Part shown: one piece after another, positions 13,068 to 23,610 of the stretch
Position numbering within the stretch: the stretch's first letter is position 1
How the letters are laid out: each line of letters begins with the position of its first letter
From: Maratus speciosus
Lineage: Eukaryota; Arthropoda; Arachnida; Araneae; Salticidae
Length of the DNA: 64,000 nucleotides
Direction of reading: 5' to 3'
Assembly: GCA_963932465.1 (NCBI GenBank)
Contig: OZ010788.1
Location: 200,634,559 to 200,698,558 of the forward strand
Notes under the pieces: generated by a model
The model's database searches: none
Seen by the model: the letters and a program-made list of their open reading frames with translations, nothing else
Told to the model about the DNA's origin: nothing
Position numbers and translations under genes: made by a program

Positions 13068-13254
13068 TATATTCCAGCGGCCGCCATCTTGGATCTTTTC
13101 TTGGCGTGAACACTCCTTTCCGCCAAGTAGTAAATGTCGCCAAGCAGTGTTTTATGCTCATGTTAGGCTTAACGAAAATAAAATGTAAAACATAACGCCA
13201 ACAAAAAATCGTCAAGAAATCTCAAAACATCCAAGATGGTGGCCGCGGAAATAT
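13068..13254. mobile_element. Palindromic MITE with CCGCCATCTTGGAT arms
   Basis: 'atattccagcggccgccatc' at the left and 'gatggtggccgcggaaatat' at the right are inverted, and pairing continues inward ('cttggat'/'atccaag', 'cttggcg'/'cgtcaag'). The ~187-bp unit folds as a long hairpin. GCCGCCATCTTG also matches the YY1/Pho core GCCAT with flanks; any binding is conjecture. It is nested inside the Helitron. Confidence 0.7.
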
Positions 13255-13380
13255 GCTGCATCTAAGCCCTTTTGGATAATAGTTTTTTGTGAAGTATGAT
13301 AGATTGAGATAAATATGCCTTACCTTTTAATACAATGTCTAACTGAATTTAAAATGTTATAAAAATTTAAAGAGAGGAAT

Positions 13381-13644
13381 GTCATCAAAGCGAAATCAAA
13401 TTTATCGAGAAATTTGCGTAATGCAAGGGCATTGAAAATATCAAAAATTAATGAAACTTTTCCTCAAGCAGAATTGCGTAGACATGAACAAGCCGATCGT
13501 CAGGCTAATCTTGGAAATGCTGATACAGCTGAAAAGTCCCAACTGCGTCACCATTATAACGCTGCTTATTTGGCTTCAAGGAGGGAATGTGGATCACCTG
13601 AACTGTCCCAACATAGGTTAAAAGAAGACACTGACCGCAAGTAA
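13381..13644 (+). pseudogene. Helitron-associated coding remnant
   Basis: An open frame runs from at least 13381 to a TAA at 13642 and reads a charged peptide rich in Arg, Ala and Glu: 'RNARALKISKINETF', 'ELRRHEQADRQANLGNAD', 'HHYNAAYLASRREC'. Runs of this R-x-x-NET-x-E-xx-RR type are typical of the low-complexity N-terminal region in arthropod Helitron proteins, ahead of the Helitron_like_N domain. There is no Met at a sensible start, and the Rep and helicase parts are absent. This looks like a piece of a Helitron protein kept in a non-autonomous copy. The identification is from pattern only. Confidence 0.5.
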
Positions 13645-13958
13645 ATAAACAATTTATTAATAAATAAACAACAATAACCGGCGCTACCATGTTAAGCAAA
13701 ATAAGCTATTTAGGAGAAAATTAGGTACCCCGGTGCGTATATGTCATCCGTGCCATTTTCTTATTACTTCATGATATAAACGGACATCTTGGTTCAGCGT
13801 ATAAACCTGAGTTATGTCAATGACCTTATAATAAAGAAATATCTTATACTATCCTCCTTTGGTGACCAGTTTGGTTTCCTTAAAATTTATGTTTGGGAAA
13901 GCATGTTAAGCATTTTATAATGTTACTTTTATTCATAATTTAACTTACTTGGACTCCC

Positions 13959-14238
13959 CTAACCCTCTCGCTGCGCAACCCGAGATTTCCTCGGGAAACG
14001 TAAAAGTAGCAAAATTTGTGCAATCCGAGATTTCCTCGGGGATTCAATTTTTCCAATGGCGACTATTTTTTAATTCAACTCGGACCACTTTTTAAGTACA
14101 AAAAATTCCATATACACATTAACAACATCTACATGAAAAATACACTGCAAAATTGATTTTCTTAAAATAGTGGTGCGAAACTATAAAAATAGTCTCCAGT
14201 GACAGCCTTGATTTCGCCTTAGGCTGCAAGAGGGTTAA
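13959..14238. mobile_element. piggyBac-type TTAA MITE (one TTAA mutated)
   Basis: The left end CTAACCCTCTCGCTGCGCAA and the right end 'ttaggctgcaagagggttaa' are inverted copies; the right has TTAA and the left CTAA. The segment 'ccgagatttcctcgggraa' occurs twice inside (13980 and 14026). It is nested in the 11.8-kb Helitron, so it is either younger than the Helitron or was carried by it. Confidence 0.65.
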
Positions 14239-14711
14239 CTATAATTAATATAATCCCCTAAGCTAATATTAGTTTTTGTTGCATTAAAATATCTCAATTT
14301 ATTGATTTTCTCTAAGCACGTAAAACCTATTGGTTTACAGTGGAAGTCTATGGGAATTCGGCGAAATATTAGAGATATCGCTAAGTTGGCATAACGTTTG
14401 ACGACAGAACAGGGCCCCCCTATGGTAACCCCCGTTATAGGTATGGGGATGTATTAAATAATCAATTATAACCAATCAATAACCAATGTTCAATAACAAA
14501 TGCGTTCAATAACCAATGAGATGCGTTTTATTTGGGAGTTGCTATTAAACAATTTAGAAATAACTGCGATTTCTATGCCAGGTATGATAGCGTAATATAT
14601 AAATAGATTGTCTACTGTAAAATGTGATAAAGAATTGGTTTATTATATATGTTTTTAATTATCGGAAGGGGAAATGCTTTGCTTAATTAATTCATTTCTT
14701 CTTCTTTTTAT

Positions 14712-14743
14712 GTTACGTGAACGACGTCACGGGTAACAGCTAG
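14712..14743 (+). other. Helitron 3' hairpin and CTAG end
   Basis: GTTACGTGA pairs with TCACGGGTAAC with a two-base bulge and a 6-nt loop. CTAG follows after two bases (14740-14743), then T. This is the usual 3' terminal signal of rolling-circle Helitrons, though the hairpin sits closer to CTAG than usual. Confidence 0.65.
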
Positions 14744-14947
14744 TTAAACATAATTCTTTACACTTTTCAAGAGACAAGTACCGTAAACCTTTTAAATTTA
14801 TTAAAGGGTACTTTGGGCCACTTTTTCCTGGTTTCACTAACATTTCCATTATTAAAAAAAATATTATATATGATTTTTCAACGTCGAAATTGAGTTGTAA
14901 GCATTTAACATGATACAATGATGCAAACTGTATGGTTTTAAAAAGGC

Positions 14948-15500
14948 ATTTTTAACACTTTCCAACAAAGTTGAAAAGTGTTTATGCATTCGGTTTGTCT
15001 GTCCGTCTGTCAACGCTCTAACTCCCGTAAATATACTCGGATTTTCATGCAATTGATAAAGGTTATTTAGCGTCACCAAAGCATGTTTGGTTTTGTATAT
15101 GAAGTATGTAGGATTAATCGTTCATTTACAGGGGCACTCAAAAGTTTTCCATTACATTGTGGTATATGGGAAAAAAACGTTTGCAGAGTATTTTAATGAC
15201 ATTATGCAATTTCAAATGTATTGAAACTAATATATATCACTGAATTTCACTATGATCAGGTTTAAACAAAGCATTCATAGCATTTTTTATTCATTTACAG
15301 GGACACACAAAAGAAATCGTTACAGTACAGTACTGTCTTTGAGTAATAATTGCTGGAGTGCACGGTTTAAAATTCGGTATGCGCTTTTAAATTAAATTAA
15401 TTTTTGCATCTTACTCGTTATATATAAATTGTATACCTCAAATACAGGACTGCACAAAAGTATTCACTTACCGTTCTCCTTATTAGAGGAAATTGCTGAA
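14948..15500 (+). repeat. Hairpin + (GTCY)n + tandem units (three)
   Basis: A 13-bp stem with one mismatch, AACACTTTCCAAC/GTTGAAAAGTGTT, at 14953-14981 is followed by GTCTGTCCGTCTGTC (14997-15011). Diverged units starting at 'tttacagggrcacncaaaag' then appear near 15127, 15295 and 15444. The locus matches 57.8-58.3 kb in order and sequence ('aatatactcrgat', 'catgcaattgata', 'gagtaataattgctgg'), and the reverse complement of the 31.9-32.9 kb array. Non-coding; a DINE/HINE-like relative is the best guess. Confidence 0.7.
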
Positions 15501-15503
15501 GGT

Positions 15504-15963
15504 AAATTTTCAATTGAAGTACTATATGTATCTCTTAAGTGAACTAAATTTTTTCATGCATGTAGTTAATAGATTTAAATCTATATATCATATGCTTCTG
15601 AAAAAATTCACATAATTTTTCGATTGTGGATGGGAACAGCTGAAATTGGGTTTTGAAATGTATTATGCCTTTCCATATGGTTGAATTAGACATAATATTT
15701 TATTTTTTAAACGGGGTAGTTTTGTTACATTATTCTAAATGTCTTGGAAAGTGTTTCATAATCTATGCTTGACGCATGATTTTTTTCTTACTTATTTTAA
15801 AACTATTTTTAAAGTTTTGGAACAAAGTAGCTCCTGCTGGGGACTTCTTTGGTCCATTCGCTTATTTTCATATAAAATGAATACATTTCATATGTTGGAA
15901 TATTGAAACCCCCTTGCAATAGGATCTGCTAATGAATTAACACTGCAAACTTGATAAACAAAT

Positions 15964-16001
<38 letters not shown>

Positions 16002-16020
16002 TTTAAACACAATAAACCAA
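15504..16020. other. No gene recognised; T run
   Basis: AT-rich spacer. A 34-T run lies at 15965-15998, directly before the Helitron insertion point. Nothing else can be named. Confidence 0.45.
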
Positions 16021-18053
16021 TCTATATATATATAAGCCGTTCTCTGTGTGTATGTCCTTTATACAAATCTTTAATTTTTGACCGATTTGCACGAAACTTG
16101 CTGTACATAGGCTTTAGAACGTGGAATAGATCCCTGTCACCTTTAAAAAATCATCAGACTAATATTTATCCCTTTTTTCTATCATCTTTCATAATTTAAC
16201 ATTATAGAAATATCTCATTTTAAATTTTCAAATTCAATAGCTTCTTTCCTGTTGCCACACATCTAAAAAACTGCTCAATAATTAAAAAAAAATGATAACT
16301 CGAGTACTTTGTTTTATTAGCAAATAAAAATTCAGACTCGACTGCTATATTTTTACACTTTTGAAATCGACGTCATTCTAATCAGAAAATGCACATTTTT
16401 CATATTTTTATGTAAAAACTTTAACTAAGCATGTTTTAAACTGACCTTAGAAGTACTTTAGTTGAATGTTAAAAAATCTATTTTAATGAAGTCGTTTCAA
16501 TATCAAGAATCAAATAAGGAAAATGATAAGAGTAAAAAAAAAAAAAAAAATCGTTTGCTAGATATGACGTCGATGTCATCAATATAATTTCAAACTGGCT
16601 CTAAAAACTGGATGCTACAATTTATTCCCTATTTCTTTGTAATCTTTAATTATATCATTTAGATAAATGTTTTAATACCTGAAATGCAGTGATAACATTC
16701 TACGATTTGTATCGAATACGGTTACATAAAATACGATTTTTGTACAATTTATATTAAATAGAAATTATAGCTACTATTTTTTAGGGTAAGCTTTTTTTCT
16801 TTTTTAAACAAAATTTCATGACTGACAGACTTTTTTGTTAGACATTGAAATAATGGGATGCATGATGTTTAGAGATCAAATTGCAGTAAAAGCGTAATTT
16901 ATGGTACGGTTAGGTTGTTGCCACCAACAATATGGTGCTAGGCGTTACTCATAGATATGTCTTTTCTTCATAATATCGCATTAATAGCAAACGGATATAT
17001 CTTTCTGAATTGGGTTACAGGTATATTTAAAAATATATCCGTGATTGAAAATTAATTTAAAATGGATAAACAATCCGTGAATTGAGATAAGCTTTTCAAA
17101 AAAAAAATACTGAAAGTACTTTTTGTATTCTATTAGATTTTGGAATAATCAAATGTGCGATGTTTAAAGGTCAAATTGCAGTAAAAGTTAAATTTATGGT
17201 TGGGTTAGGTTATTGCCACCAACAATATGATGCTAGAGTTACTCATAGTTCATCAATGTCTTTACTTTATAATATTGCATTAAGAGCAAACAGGTATATC
17301 TTTCGTAATTGGGCTGCATGTAGGGATGAGATTTCCACGTTTTTGCACACCGGTATATTCTTAAAGAAAATGTTGTTCTGTTAAATCAAGAGAGTGTCCC
17401 GATAAAATGAAATATCATTTACTCTAACAAAATACTGGTGTGAAAAAATGTGGAAATCTTATCCCTGGCTGCATCAAATCAAAAATATCCATGATTGAAA
17501 ATTACTTTAAAATCCATTCACATGGAAAAATTGAGATACAATTTTCAAATAAATTTCATTTGACAGAATCTTTTTCTATTCGACAGTGTGAAAAACGAAA
17601 TTGTATGATGATCATAAGTTTAAAAAAAATTAGCAAAGGCAAAATTTATGGGTTAGGTCATTGCCATCATCAGTATAATGTCACAATTGGCATTGTGTTT
17701 GTAGTTTATATATATATATATATATATTCTGAAGATGACTCAATGAAAGAGTCGAAACATGTAAATTTTTAATATTTTTAATGTTTTTTATTATTTAAAT
17801 GACGCTTTTTAAGCAAATAATTGTACTTTAATGTATGTTATGACATTTGTTTGGAATATACATTATTATGGTATAGTTAATAGTAGACGCAATTAAAACT
17901 ATTTTACTTATATTTCTTATCGGTCTTTTAACGATTCGTGGACGGTAATGCACCAATCTCAGTTATTGTCACTGCCGTATTATTTCATTTTAATGTATTT
18001 TACCCGGGTGGACCATTATTATTGACACGAGCGAAGCCGGGTAGATCTGCTAG
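16021..18053 (+). mobile_element. Non-autonomous Helitron (2.03 kb)
   Basis: The left edge is A|TCTATATATATATAAGCCG, followed by 'ttctctgtgtgtatgtcc' and 'gaccgatttgcacgaaactt', a canonical Helitron head. The right edge is CTAG (18050-18053) followed by T. A hairpin TACCCGG (18001-18007)/CCGGGTA (18037-18043) ends six bases before CTAG, and the tail 'gcgaagccgggtagatctgctag' is typical of the family. The interior has ~300-bp diverged repeats ('agrtcaaattgcagtaaaag', 'attgccaccaacaatatg' near 16875, 17165 and 17640). No Rep/helicase. Confidence 0.82.
17729..17758 (+). ncRNA. Hammerhead-like core (weak)
   Basis: CTGAAGA matches the CUGANGA core. It is followed, after one extra T, by stem GACTC (17737-17741)/GAGTC (17749-17753) with a 7-nt loop, then GAAAC. 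These are core elements of a hammerhead ribozyme, but there is a bulged base between core and stem II, and I cannot find convincing stems I and III because the flanks are (TA)n. It sits inside the 16-18-kb Helitron. It may be only a look-alike. Confidence 0.2.
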
Positions 18054-18214
18054 TTGTTAATATTAAAGACACAAGAAAAAGTTTTCTTCATGTTATCCTC
18101 AGCAACTGGAACAAAAATAATTAATGTAACATTTTGCTACAGTAGTATTTGAAGAAAATGTTACTTAATACATTTTTTAAGAGATTTGATTGTATAAAAG
18201 TCATGTCTTCGTAA

Positions 18215-18781
18215 CTGGGGTTACTTCCGGACCAAAAAAGGCCTGACACAAAGTAGCCCCGAAAAACTAGTTTTCATGTTAGCTTTATGAAAACGTAAAC
18301 ATTTTCTGTCAAAATAAAAAGTTAAAGGAAAAACTTTGATCACACATGTGTTACAGATTACTAAAGGTAATATTTTGACACTCACCTTATTTGTATTTCT
18401 TATCCAGATTGTCTCACTATAGAAAGTTTGGTGAGTTAAAATCTGCACATGAAAGCAGTGTTTAAAAACACATCCAGTGTTGCCACTAACAAAAATTTAA
18501 ATTACCCCCAAACTATTCAAATACCCCATAGTAGAGTATAAAATATTTTTCAAGGGCAAAAATTCCGAATTATCTTATCTTGTTCAATACAAAGAATAAA
18601 ATCTTTTTAATGAGATGGACCTAAGTAACCCCGCAAGGACCGAAGTAGCCCGGTTGAAGGTATTTACTGAGTAAAATCATACATAACATTAGTATGTAGT
18701 CCACTTCATTCTCTGGCAATTAATTGTCAAAGTTCAACTTGTCAAAACATGATCCTAATTACCCCCAACTCCCCTACACAT
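18215..18781. mobile_element. Candidate inverted-repeat element, GGGGTAATT family
   Basis: The right end 'gatcctaattacccccaactcccctac' is the reverse of the 10.68-kb terminus. At the left, 'actggggttacttccggacc' (18213-18232) pairs imperfectly with 'ggacctaagtaacccc' (18618-18633). Exact ends and superfamily are unresolved; non-coding. Confidence 0.35.
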
Positions 18782-20570
18782 GTATTTTCTGCAGATTAAA
18801 AATTAAACATTCAATTTACAAAAATGAATATGTTATTTAAAGAACGTGTGGAAATCTCAACGATAAACTAGCTGTCAAATATCAAGACAATAATAGTCAT
18901 TTTTTCCTAATATTTACACAACAGAAAATACCAGGATGTAATTAACATACTTGATGAATAATAATAGAACCAAAGGAACAATCGCTTAATAGATTTTAGT
19001 AGAAACTGGTTTGAAAACATCTGGATATATTGTTGTAAAATTTATTTGTTTACAATCTTATGGAACTGCAAAAACCATTGAAAGATATACTTCGGTGACT
19101 GCACGATGCAACATTTTCTTTTTTTCCCTCTGAGAAGCAAATTAGAGCAGACCACATTAATAAGAACTTCATCTCACGTATTTCTCCAAACTCTCACTAA
19201 AAAAGAAAGAAATTGAATAACTGAAATTTGATACATTGTCCGATGACCAAAAGGATATAAAGAAGAATTAATTATCTAACAGTTTATAGTGATTGAATAT
19301 AACTTCCCTGCTGATTTTTCCCCTGTTTTCTTTTTCTTTTTGATTTTTTTTTAAGAAAAAGAGAACAACTGCCTATTACACGTTTATTGTTTTCTCATTC
19401 AAATGTTTTAGTTTTTATTTATCACAAAGTACTTTGCTAGTTTAAATATAGCCATGCTTTGCATTTGTTTAGCAATATTTATGGAAGAAATTATAAATTT
19501 AATTAACTCATTTTGCATTGTTCCCAGAGTTTATTTTTTTTTTTTTTGAGTTAGAGATTTGTTAATTATATCCTATTTAGAATTTCATACTATTTTTACC
19601 AGTGCCTAAAGACACTTTTAAAGTTTTTTATTTATGTAATTTGATTTGTAGTTTTATAATTAAAATAATCAGAGATCTTTTTTAATACGTTGAATGCTTA
19701 TTTCCTTACTTATCAGCTTTAAAAATTACAAATAAAATAACTATAAATTAAAATCTTAAAAGATGACATTTGACACCAGTAGAAATAGTGTAGAAATAAG
19801 ATCTTTTAAAAGTTCAACTCTGTATAGAAAACAGTTTGTTTAAATTGCAACACTTATATATGAAAGACTCACAACCATAGTAGACCAAGTCCATTTTGTA
19901 AATCCATTTTGTACAAGTCCATTTGTTGTTTTTGTGTCCTATCAATAGGACAGCTGATAAAATTTTTTAAAGTAAAATTGGTAAGGATTTTCTGGATGCA
20001 TTTTGTTATGACGTCTTTAAAATACATAAAAGTATGACATATAAACAAAAAAACAAGTAACCAATTAAAATTTAATTGGAAAAATTTATTTAAAAAATCC
20101 TTTAAACATTGTGATCTTAGAATCTAGAATTTTACCGTTATTATTATCTTTTTATTGGAGAAATCATAGAGTATTTTTGTACAACATAAACAGTATTTTT
20201 GAAGTAAAATAAAATATTTGCTCATAAAATTAGTTTATGTATGCATTTTATATGTCCTTACTATGTGTCCTACTAATATGTCCTGTTTATAGGACAACTA
20301 GTTACTTAAAAAATTAAAAACTTTTTTTCTAAATTTTGCTAGTATCTACTTAATTACACCATATTAATGATATAATCGAAGTTTTAAAAATTTTCAAAAA
20401 TATTTAATCGGTGTGGTCCAATATGGGTTAACTTGTTTCTAATTAAAAGGTATTCTAATATCATAAATTAATTACTTTGCATTTTTAATTAGGGACTTAT
20501 TTTGTGAGAAGAACTTGTTTATTGTATTTTGATTTTCAAAGGTATTATATATATACGTTATCTATATGTA
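18782..20570. other. No gene recognised
   Basis: Very AT-rich. A possible diverged inverted pair, 'aaccatagtagaccaagtcc' (~19873) and 'ggtgtggtccaatatgggtt' (~20411), with 'cctatcaatagga' and 'gtcctgtttataggac' hairpins between them, could mark an old MITE. I cannot support it further. Confidence 0.35.
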
Positions 20571-22279
20571 CAGTGGTGACCAAAATTGTGGACATTTTTT
20601 GAAATTTTCATGTTTCATAAATTTGTGTGCTTGAAGAATATAATAATTTTTACTTAAACACAAATGTTTGTATATCGAATTCAAGGAAATTTAATGTAGA
20701 ATTTAATAAAAAAACATAATTAAACTATTTGCATTAGAAAAAAGTTACGCTAACAAAAAATAAGATGTATCTTAGATTTAATTATATTTTAAAGTTACAC
20801 TTAGACATTCAATATTTAGTAGGATAAACCTTGTTTTTTTATTACAGCTTCACAGCATCTTTTCATTGAGAAAACTAGTGTTTGGAGTTCATCCTTTTTA
20901 ATCACATGATGCCAAGAATCAATTGTAGCTTCAATAAGTTGCATTTTATTAGATAGACGCCTTTTTTGTACAAGGATTTTCAAACGCCGCCACAAGTTTT
21001 AGATAGAATTCAGATCAGGGCTGTTTCCTGGCCAGGGTAATAATTGTATGCTTTTATTCTTAAACCATTCTTTACATATTTTTGTCGTATGGCATGGAGC
21101 CGAATCCTGCTAAAAGGTAAATGGTGCTTTATTGGGAAAGAGATTCCTGATGGAAGATATCAATTTTGCTTCCAGGAAAGTTTCGATGTATTTTTTTGCA
21201 TTCAGAATGCTACCAATCACTTGAATGCGGCCCACACCATCTGCGGACATACAGGCCCAAATCAGGATTCTTTGCGAGTTGTTTCAATGCAGTCAGGATG
21301 CCAATCTTCCTCTAACCTACGTCTCACATATTTTCGCCCATCACTACCAAAGAGCGATATTTTACTCTCCTCGCTCCAGATTATTTACTTCCATCGATTC
21401 GATTTTCTGACCAATTAATGTGTTCTTTTGCCCACTGAACTCGTTTCTTGCGTTGGTGAAGAGTTAAAAATGGTTTTTTCTTCAGAATTCTACCGTTCAG
21501 TCAAGAACCCGCTAATCTTTTTCTTATTGTTCTCGAACTAACTGAAATACCCATTGCATTCATTTCACATCTAATAGCACCTGATGAAATTCTTCTATCT
21601 TTGAGGCATATCCATTTTATCTTTCTATCGTCAGCAGCACTTGTGATTTTTTCCCCGCCCGATCTTGCCTTATTTATGACTGATTTAGTTTCATCATAAC
21701 GTAAACACAACTTTCGTACGCCAGATAAAGTGACTGATCCACCAACCTATCTTGCAATTTCAGCATAACAGAGACTATTTTCTCGCAATATGGCAATTCT
21801 GCTTCTTTTTGTAGGTGTCCAATCAGTTCTTGTTGCTGATGACATTGTTTTAAATTATTTGCATTAAGAAAAAAATAGTAATATTTAAAAAATATATCCT
21901 ATTTAGTTACACTAGTATTCCCCCATCTTCAAAATTCATTCCACCGAAATACCGATTTTACAAATCAAAATATACTACAGTTTAGTTACTGACATTTGAT
22001 TGCTTCGCAGAACAGTCATTGTGATTGGCTAGGAAGCTTTGATTACAATGCACTTCAGCATTCATGACTAATTGTGTTTCTATTTTAGACTAAAGTAAGC
22101 GTAACTTTTTTTGTAAGGCAGATATTTTATTCTGTTTTTTTAATTAAATTCTACATTAAATTTCGTATAATTTGATATACAAACATTTGTATTTAAGTGA
22201 AAATTAATATATTCTATGAGCACACAAAGTTATAAAACATGAAAATTGCAAAAAATGTCCACAATTTTGGCCACCACTG
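20571..22279. mobile_element. Tc1-like DNA transposon, degraded
   Basis: The termini CAGTGGTGACCAAAATTGTG (left) and the reverse of CAGTGGTGGCCAAAATTGTG (right) are flanked by TA (20569-20570, 22280-22281). The inverted repeats are long, ~185 bp each (20571-20754 and 22095-22279), with inner ends at 'aaagttacgctaac'/'gtaagcgtaacttt', the IR/DR-like layout of some Tc1 elements. Total 1,709 bp. The transposase lies on the minus strand and is broken, so the element is dead. Confidence 0.92.
20816..21845 (-). pseudogene. Tc1-type transposase, inactivated
   Basis: Read from ATG at 21845, the product has an N-terminal paired-like HTH ('WTPTKRSRIAILRENSL..AEIA'), then 'VSSRTIRKRL', 'KKRVQWAKEH', 'WSEESKISLFGSDGRKYVRR', 'QDSAPCHTTKICKEWF' and 'LLPWPGNSPDLNSI*NLW'. 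These are the hallmarks of the Tc1 DD34E family. Defects include a TAG after 'AEIAR', a TGA after 'RLAGS', at least two frame changes, and a TAG before 'QDSAPCH'. In the catalytic triad the first Asp is Glu (WSEES for the usual WSDES), the second Asp is kept, and the third residue (Glu in 'NPIENLW') is a stop. The frame ends '..KKQGLSY' at TAA 20816-20818. Function would be cut-and-paste transposition at TA; this copy cannot do it. Confidence 0.93.
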
Positions 22280-22281
22280 TA

Positions 22282-23600
22282 TATTTATTTATATTTGCTT
22301 TTATAAAACCTTTAACCGATTTTATAAACTGACAGTTGTAAATGTTTGGAAACGGTATAGCGAAACTGTATTTCTCTGCATATCCCCATGTTCAATTATA
22401 TAGGAAACTTAAAATTGAAACACGTTCATTACTTGCTTCTCATAATCTTCTGAAATTTGATTTTTATTATTATAAAATTGATATTCGATATTCACATACT
22501 CAGAAAAAAATAATAAAATTAAATTACGGAGAACGCCCGGCAGGAAAGATTCCATACAAAGCCTATTTTTTTAAAGGATTTTGATCTTAGATAATTAGAT
22601 TTTGCTAAAATTATTCTAAAATTATACTTCGTGTAAATATAAGGGGATTTGACCATTTAATTTGAAAAATATTGGCATTTCCTGTAAAATTATAATATAT
22701 GGTAAAAACCCGTGAATTTACACACACATATATTTATATATATATATATATACATTTATTTTTAATGAATTACGTCTTTAGAATTTTTCCTGATTTTTAA
22801 CTATTTTACTATTTTTAAAAGTGCGATGCATTTTAAATTTTGTAATTAAGTAAAATTTTCAAACTTTATTGTTGTTTTAGCTCTGTCATTTTAATTATTA
22901 AACATTTGCTTAATTTTATTTTAAACCAATTGTATTACAATTTGATTACTCCAGTCTTTTACTATTAGTTGTCGAGAATCAACCATTTCGCACTTTGAGC
23001 ACTAATCGAAATTTTTGCCACACTGAGGGAGCATCCAAAGAAAGTTTACCACAGTACTTGAAACCACACAAAGCGTGAAAACCTGTATTACTTTTCCTTA
23101 TTACTGGTACAAAAATAATCCCTATATGCACCTTTTAAAGATGCATATATGCACCCATGATCCCGGAAGGCTTATTTTCACATTATTAGCTTATTATTGC
23201 GTATACTTTTATCTGTATTTTTTTTTAGCAAAATGGCTTCGATATTATAGAAGACTACATGCCTTTGAAGGCGACATTATCTTTCACAAATAAATAAATA
23301 AAATGTTTTCATTTATGTTTTGATTTTACGTCGGTGAGGCAAACTAATGCACTAAAACTCCAGTTACCGAAGTCCAGTCATTTGAATCGCCAAATATACA
23401 AATCGATGCCAGTAAATTAATAACTAACTAAATTAATAAATAGCTTAACCAAATTAGTATGGAAATTCTACTCCAGTTTTATAAAAAATATTTTTCACCG
23501 GAATTTTTATTTAAAAATTTTTAACTTATTTATTTAACTTTTGTTTGTGTATCTTTTAAACATTTATAAAGAAATTTCTGGTTCTAACTGAAATATATTC
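22282..23600. other. No gene recognised; TA microsatellite
   Basis: AT-rich spacer with a (TA)n stretch at 22735-22752. Short open frames at 22342-22584 and 23075-23293 have no recognisable motifs. Confidence 0.45.
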
Positions 23601-23610
23601 ATTTGATCGG

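Larger units (their letters stand above)
11785..14743 (+). mobile_element. Non-autonomous Helitron (2.96 kb)
   Basis: The left edge is A|TCTTTAAAATATTATAAATG, and the right edge is CTAG|T (14740-14743, T at 14744) right after a hairpin. This TC...CTAR form inserted between A and T defines canonical Helitrons. The head ('aatattataaatgtcaatgtgtgtccg', 'gtctaaacggatgaattaatgc') belongs to a family widespread in arthropods. Inside are a 189-bp tandem duplication, a 132-bp tandem duplication with a 45-A run, a palindromic MITE, a Helitron-type coding remnant and a TTAA element. No Rep/helicase domain remains, so it needs a partner for movement. Confidence 0.68.

Noticed and set aside
19870..20435. 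Possible MITE with 'ccatagtagaccaagtcc' ends
   Set aside because: Inverted similarity of ends is too weak and no target duplication is visible.
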